13,578 nt of DNA from an uncultured Candidatus Saccharibacteria bacterium (GTDB lineage Bacteria; Patescibacteriota; Saccharimonadia; Saccharimonadales; Saccharimonadaceae). Below are positions 12,670-13,578 of the stretch, in pieces; positions within the stretch are counted from its first letter, which is position 1, and each line of letters opens with the position of its first letter. A model generated the notes under the pieces. The model was not told the DNA's origin, ran no database searches, and was given only the letters and a program-made list of their open reading frames with translations. The position numbers and the translations under genes were made by a program. The stretch spans positions 1-13,578 of the forward strand of contig CALIRX010000010.1 of the NCBI GenBank assembly GCA_938042055.1, in the 5' to 3' direction.

Positions 12670-13397
12670 AGTTCTATCCCCAGCGTGGTTGACCACAATT
12701 CACTATCAAGCGGCCAAGGATTAAAAGCACACCCCTGTAAATCAATTGATTGCTGCTGCATAACCGCCGCTGGATTATTAACCCCAGAACAATTCAAATG
12801 CCCATGCCCCAACCAATGCCCAACTTCATGATTGATTACCATATGTCGATAATTACGAATATCACCACCCGCTTTATTCCACGCTGTAGTTGCGCCAGAC
12901 CATCGATTATCATTGATAATGACAGAAGATCCGACTCGACAGCTCCAATCCGCGTCACAGCCTGACGAGAATGAGGACATCAATTCAGCTTGCGACAGAA
13001 CTAAATTGAAGTTTCCACCCTCTTTTACCTCTTTAAAAATAATTCCCATACGCGCCCAACCTCGATTATCATTTAAGGTTTCATTTACTAGTTTCGAGAA
13101 TTCAGACAAGTTTGATCGGACATCGCCCTTTGTTGATATTGTGTATGCGACTTCTTTTTTCGCTCCAGAATTTAATTTTTTTGACGATTGAGATATAGAA
13201 TGCCAATCTGGAGTCTGGATATCTGACACCTTAAAGCTGGATAGCGACGACGGAGATTTTATTTCAGAGAAAATTTTAGCACTAATCGCCTTCTTCGCAT
13301 CACTCTTAGTCTCATTGGGTGCTGTTATATTAACCGCTGGAGTTAGGACAACAGCAATTGCCATGCCGCCAGTAGCCACCCTACACACTATACACAT
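12666..13397 (-). CDS. Secreted DUF3152-type zinc metallopeptidase (metzincin-like)
   Basis: A 243-residue protein. After a hydrophobic N-terminus (about 7-23, probable signal peptide or anchor) and a Ser/Lys-rich linker, the domain from about 80 matches what I know of DUF3152: TLNDNRGWARMG, GCDADWSCRVGSSVIINDNRW, YRHMVINHEVGHWLGHGHLNCSGVNNPAAVMQQQ and GCAFNPWPL. The zinc motif is complete: HExxHxxGxxH at H190/E191/H194/G197/H200, with a possible Met-turn at M213. Four cysteines in the domain (C147, C153, C203, C223) allow two disulfides, fitting an exported protein. DUF3152 is mainly known from actinobacteria, which are hosts of Saccharibacteria. The substrate is unknown. The start at 13397 is preferred because it sits six bases after an extended -10, so the message should be leaderless. 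The gene overlaps its downstream partner by ATGA. Confidence 0.82.
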   Translation of the reverse strand: MCIVCRVATGGMAIAVVLTPAVNITAPNETKSDAKKAISAKIFSEIKSPSSLSSFKVSDIQTPDWHSISQSSKKLNSGAKKEVAYTISTKGDVRSNLSEFSKLVNETLNDNRGWARMGIIFKEVKEGGNFNLVLSQAELMSSFSSGCDADWSCRVGSSVIINDNRWSGATTAWNKAGGDIRNYRHMVINHEVGHWLGHGHLNCSGVNNPAAVMQQQSIDLQGCAFNPWPLDSELWSTTLGIEL

Positions 13398-13403
13398 ACT
13401 TAT

Positions 13404-13432
13404 ATTCTATCACTCGTCAAAACATACCACAA
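13404..13432 (-). promoter_or_regulatory. Extended -10 promoter, leaderless start of the DUF3152 operon
   Basis: On the minus strand TTGTGG (13432-13427), 17 bases, then an extended -10, TGA-TAGAAT (13412-13404), followed by a six-base spacer and ATG at 13397. It lies just after the rRNA terminator. Confidence 0.6.
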
Positions 13433-13448
13433 ACGTTTTAAGACAAAG

Positions 13449-13479
13449 AAGAAAGCCACCCTATTAGGATGGCTTTCTT
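13449..13479 (-). terminator. Intrinsic terminator downstream of 5S rRNA
   Basis: AAGAAAGCCA-CCC (13449-13461) pairs with GG-TGGCTTTCTT (13467-13479), with one C-A mismatch, around a short loop. On the minus strand it is followed by a pyrimidine-rich tail (CTTTGTCTT) and lies only a few bases past the 5S 3' end. Confidence 0.8.
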
Positions 13480-13486
13480 ATAATTC

Positions 13487-13578
13487 GGCACCGTGCTAGT
13501 TTCCCACTTTCGCAGTATAATCGCCGCTGGGGAGCTTAACTTCTGTGTTCGGAATGAGAACAGGTGTTTCCTCCTCGC
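13487..13578 (-). rRNA. rrf: 5S ribosomal RNA, 3' part (5' end outside the window)
   Basis: On the minus strand the sequence carries the 5S signatures CACCTGTTCTCATTCCGAAC, then ACAGAAGTTAAGCTCC, then AGCGGCGATTATACTGCGAAAGTGGGAAACTAGCACGG in order, matching the conserved loop B/C and loop E/D region of bacterial 5S. About the first 20-25 bases lie beyond the window. The 3' boundary is set to within a few bases by the point where the terminator begins. It implies that the rRNA operon is transcribed on the minus strand from the right. Confidence 0.92.

Noticed and set aside
12913..13191. Plus-strand open frame of 92 codons opposite the zincin gene
   Set aside because: Antisense to the clear HExxHxxGxxH protein, without independent signals.

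Overview
This window looks like a piece of a reduced, moderately AT-rich genome from the Candidate Phyla Radiation (Patescibacteria), most likely a Saccharibacteria (TM7)-type epibiont. That placement is inferred from several features: a small DUF5663-like protein, a KGG-repeat protein, an LPKTG-tailed membrane protein, a FemA/FemB-type ligase, shortened PriA and IF2, dense packing and many apparently leaderless genes. TGA acts as a normal stop here (def, the DUF3152 gene), which argues against the lineages that read TGA as glycine. No mobile element, CRISPR array or tRNA was seen.

Layout, left to right. Positions 1-733 (minus): a winged-helix regulator runs by a one-base overlap into recJ, which leaves the window. 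798-1457 (minus): a phosphoribosyltransferase-fold protein with its own promoter. 1518-2527 (minus): a FemA/FemB-family gene broken by an apparent one-base frameshift in a homopolymer. 2624-6007 (plus): priA, def and fmt; the last two overlap and together cover N-terminal formylation of initiator tRNA and its removal. 6017-9458 (minus): a DUF5663-like gene, infB and rpsA; infB and rpsA are probably co-transcribed. 9570-10049 (minus): an LPKTG-tailed protein, divergent from a ROK-kinase plus ImmA/IrrE-type peptidase pair (10126-11374, plus). 11416-11625 (minus): a KGG stress-type protein under a palindromic promoter. 11626-11952: an unusually structured non-coding stretch. 11953-13397 (minus): a secreted DUF3152 zincin and a membrane-anchored helical protein, joined by an ATGA overlap. 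13487-13578 (minus): the 3' part of 5S rRNA with its terminator.

Two themes run through the window. First, almost every transcription unit carries an extended -10 element (TGN plus a TATAAT-like hexamer), and at five genes the ATG lies only 6-7 nt past the hexamer, so those mRNAs should be leaderless. Second, the leadered genes (rpsA, infB, the KGG gene) have potential hairpins around or next to their ribosome binding sites. The most promising spots for something new are the 11626-11952 non-coding region (operator-like palindrome, occluded ribosome binding site, possible small RNA) and the secreted zincin/anchored-coil gene pair.
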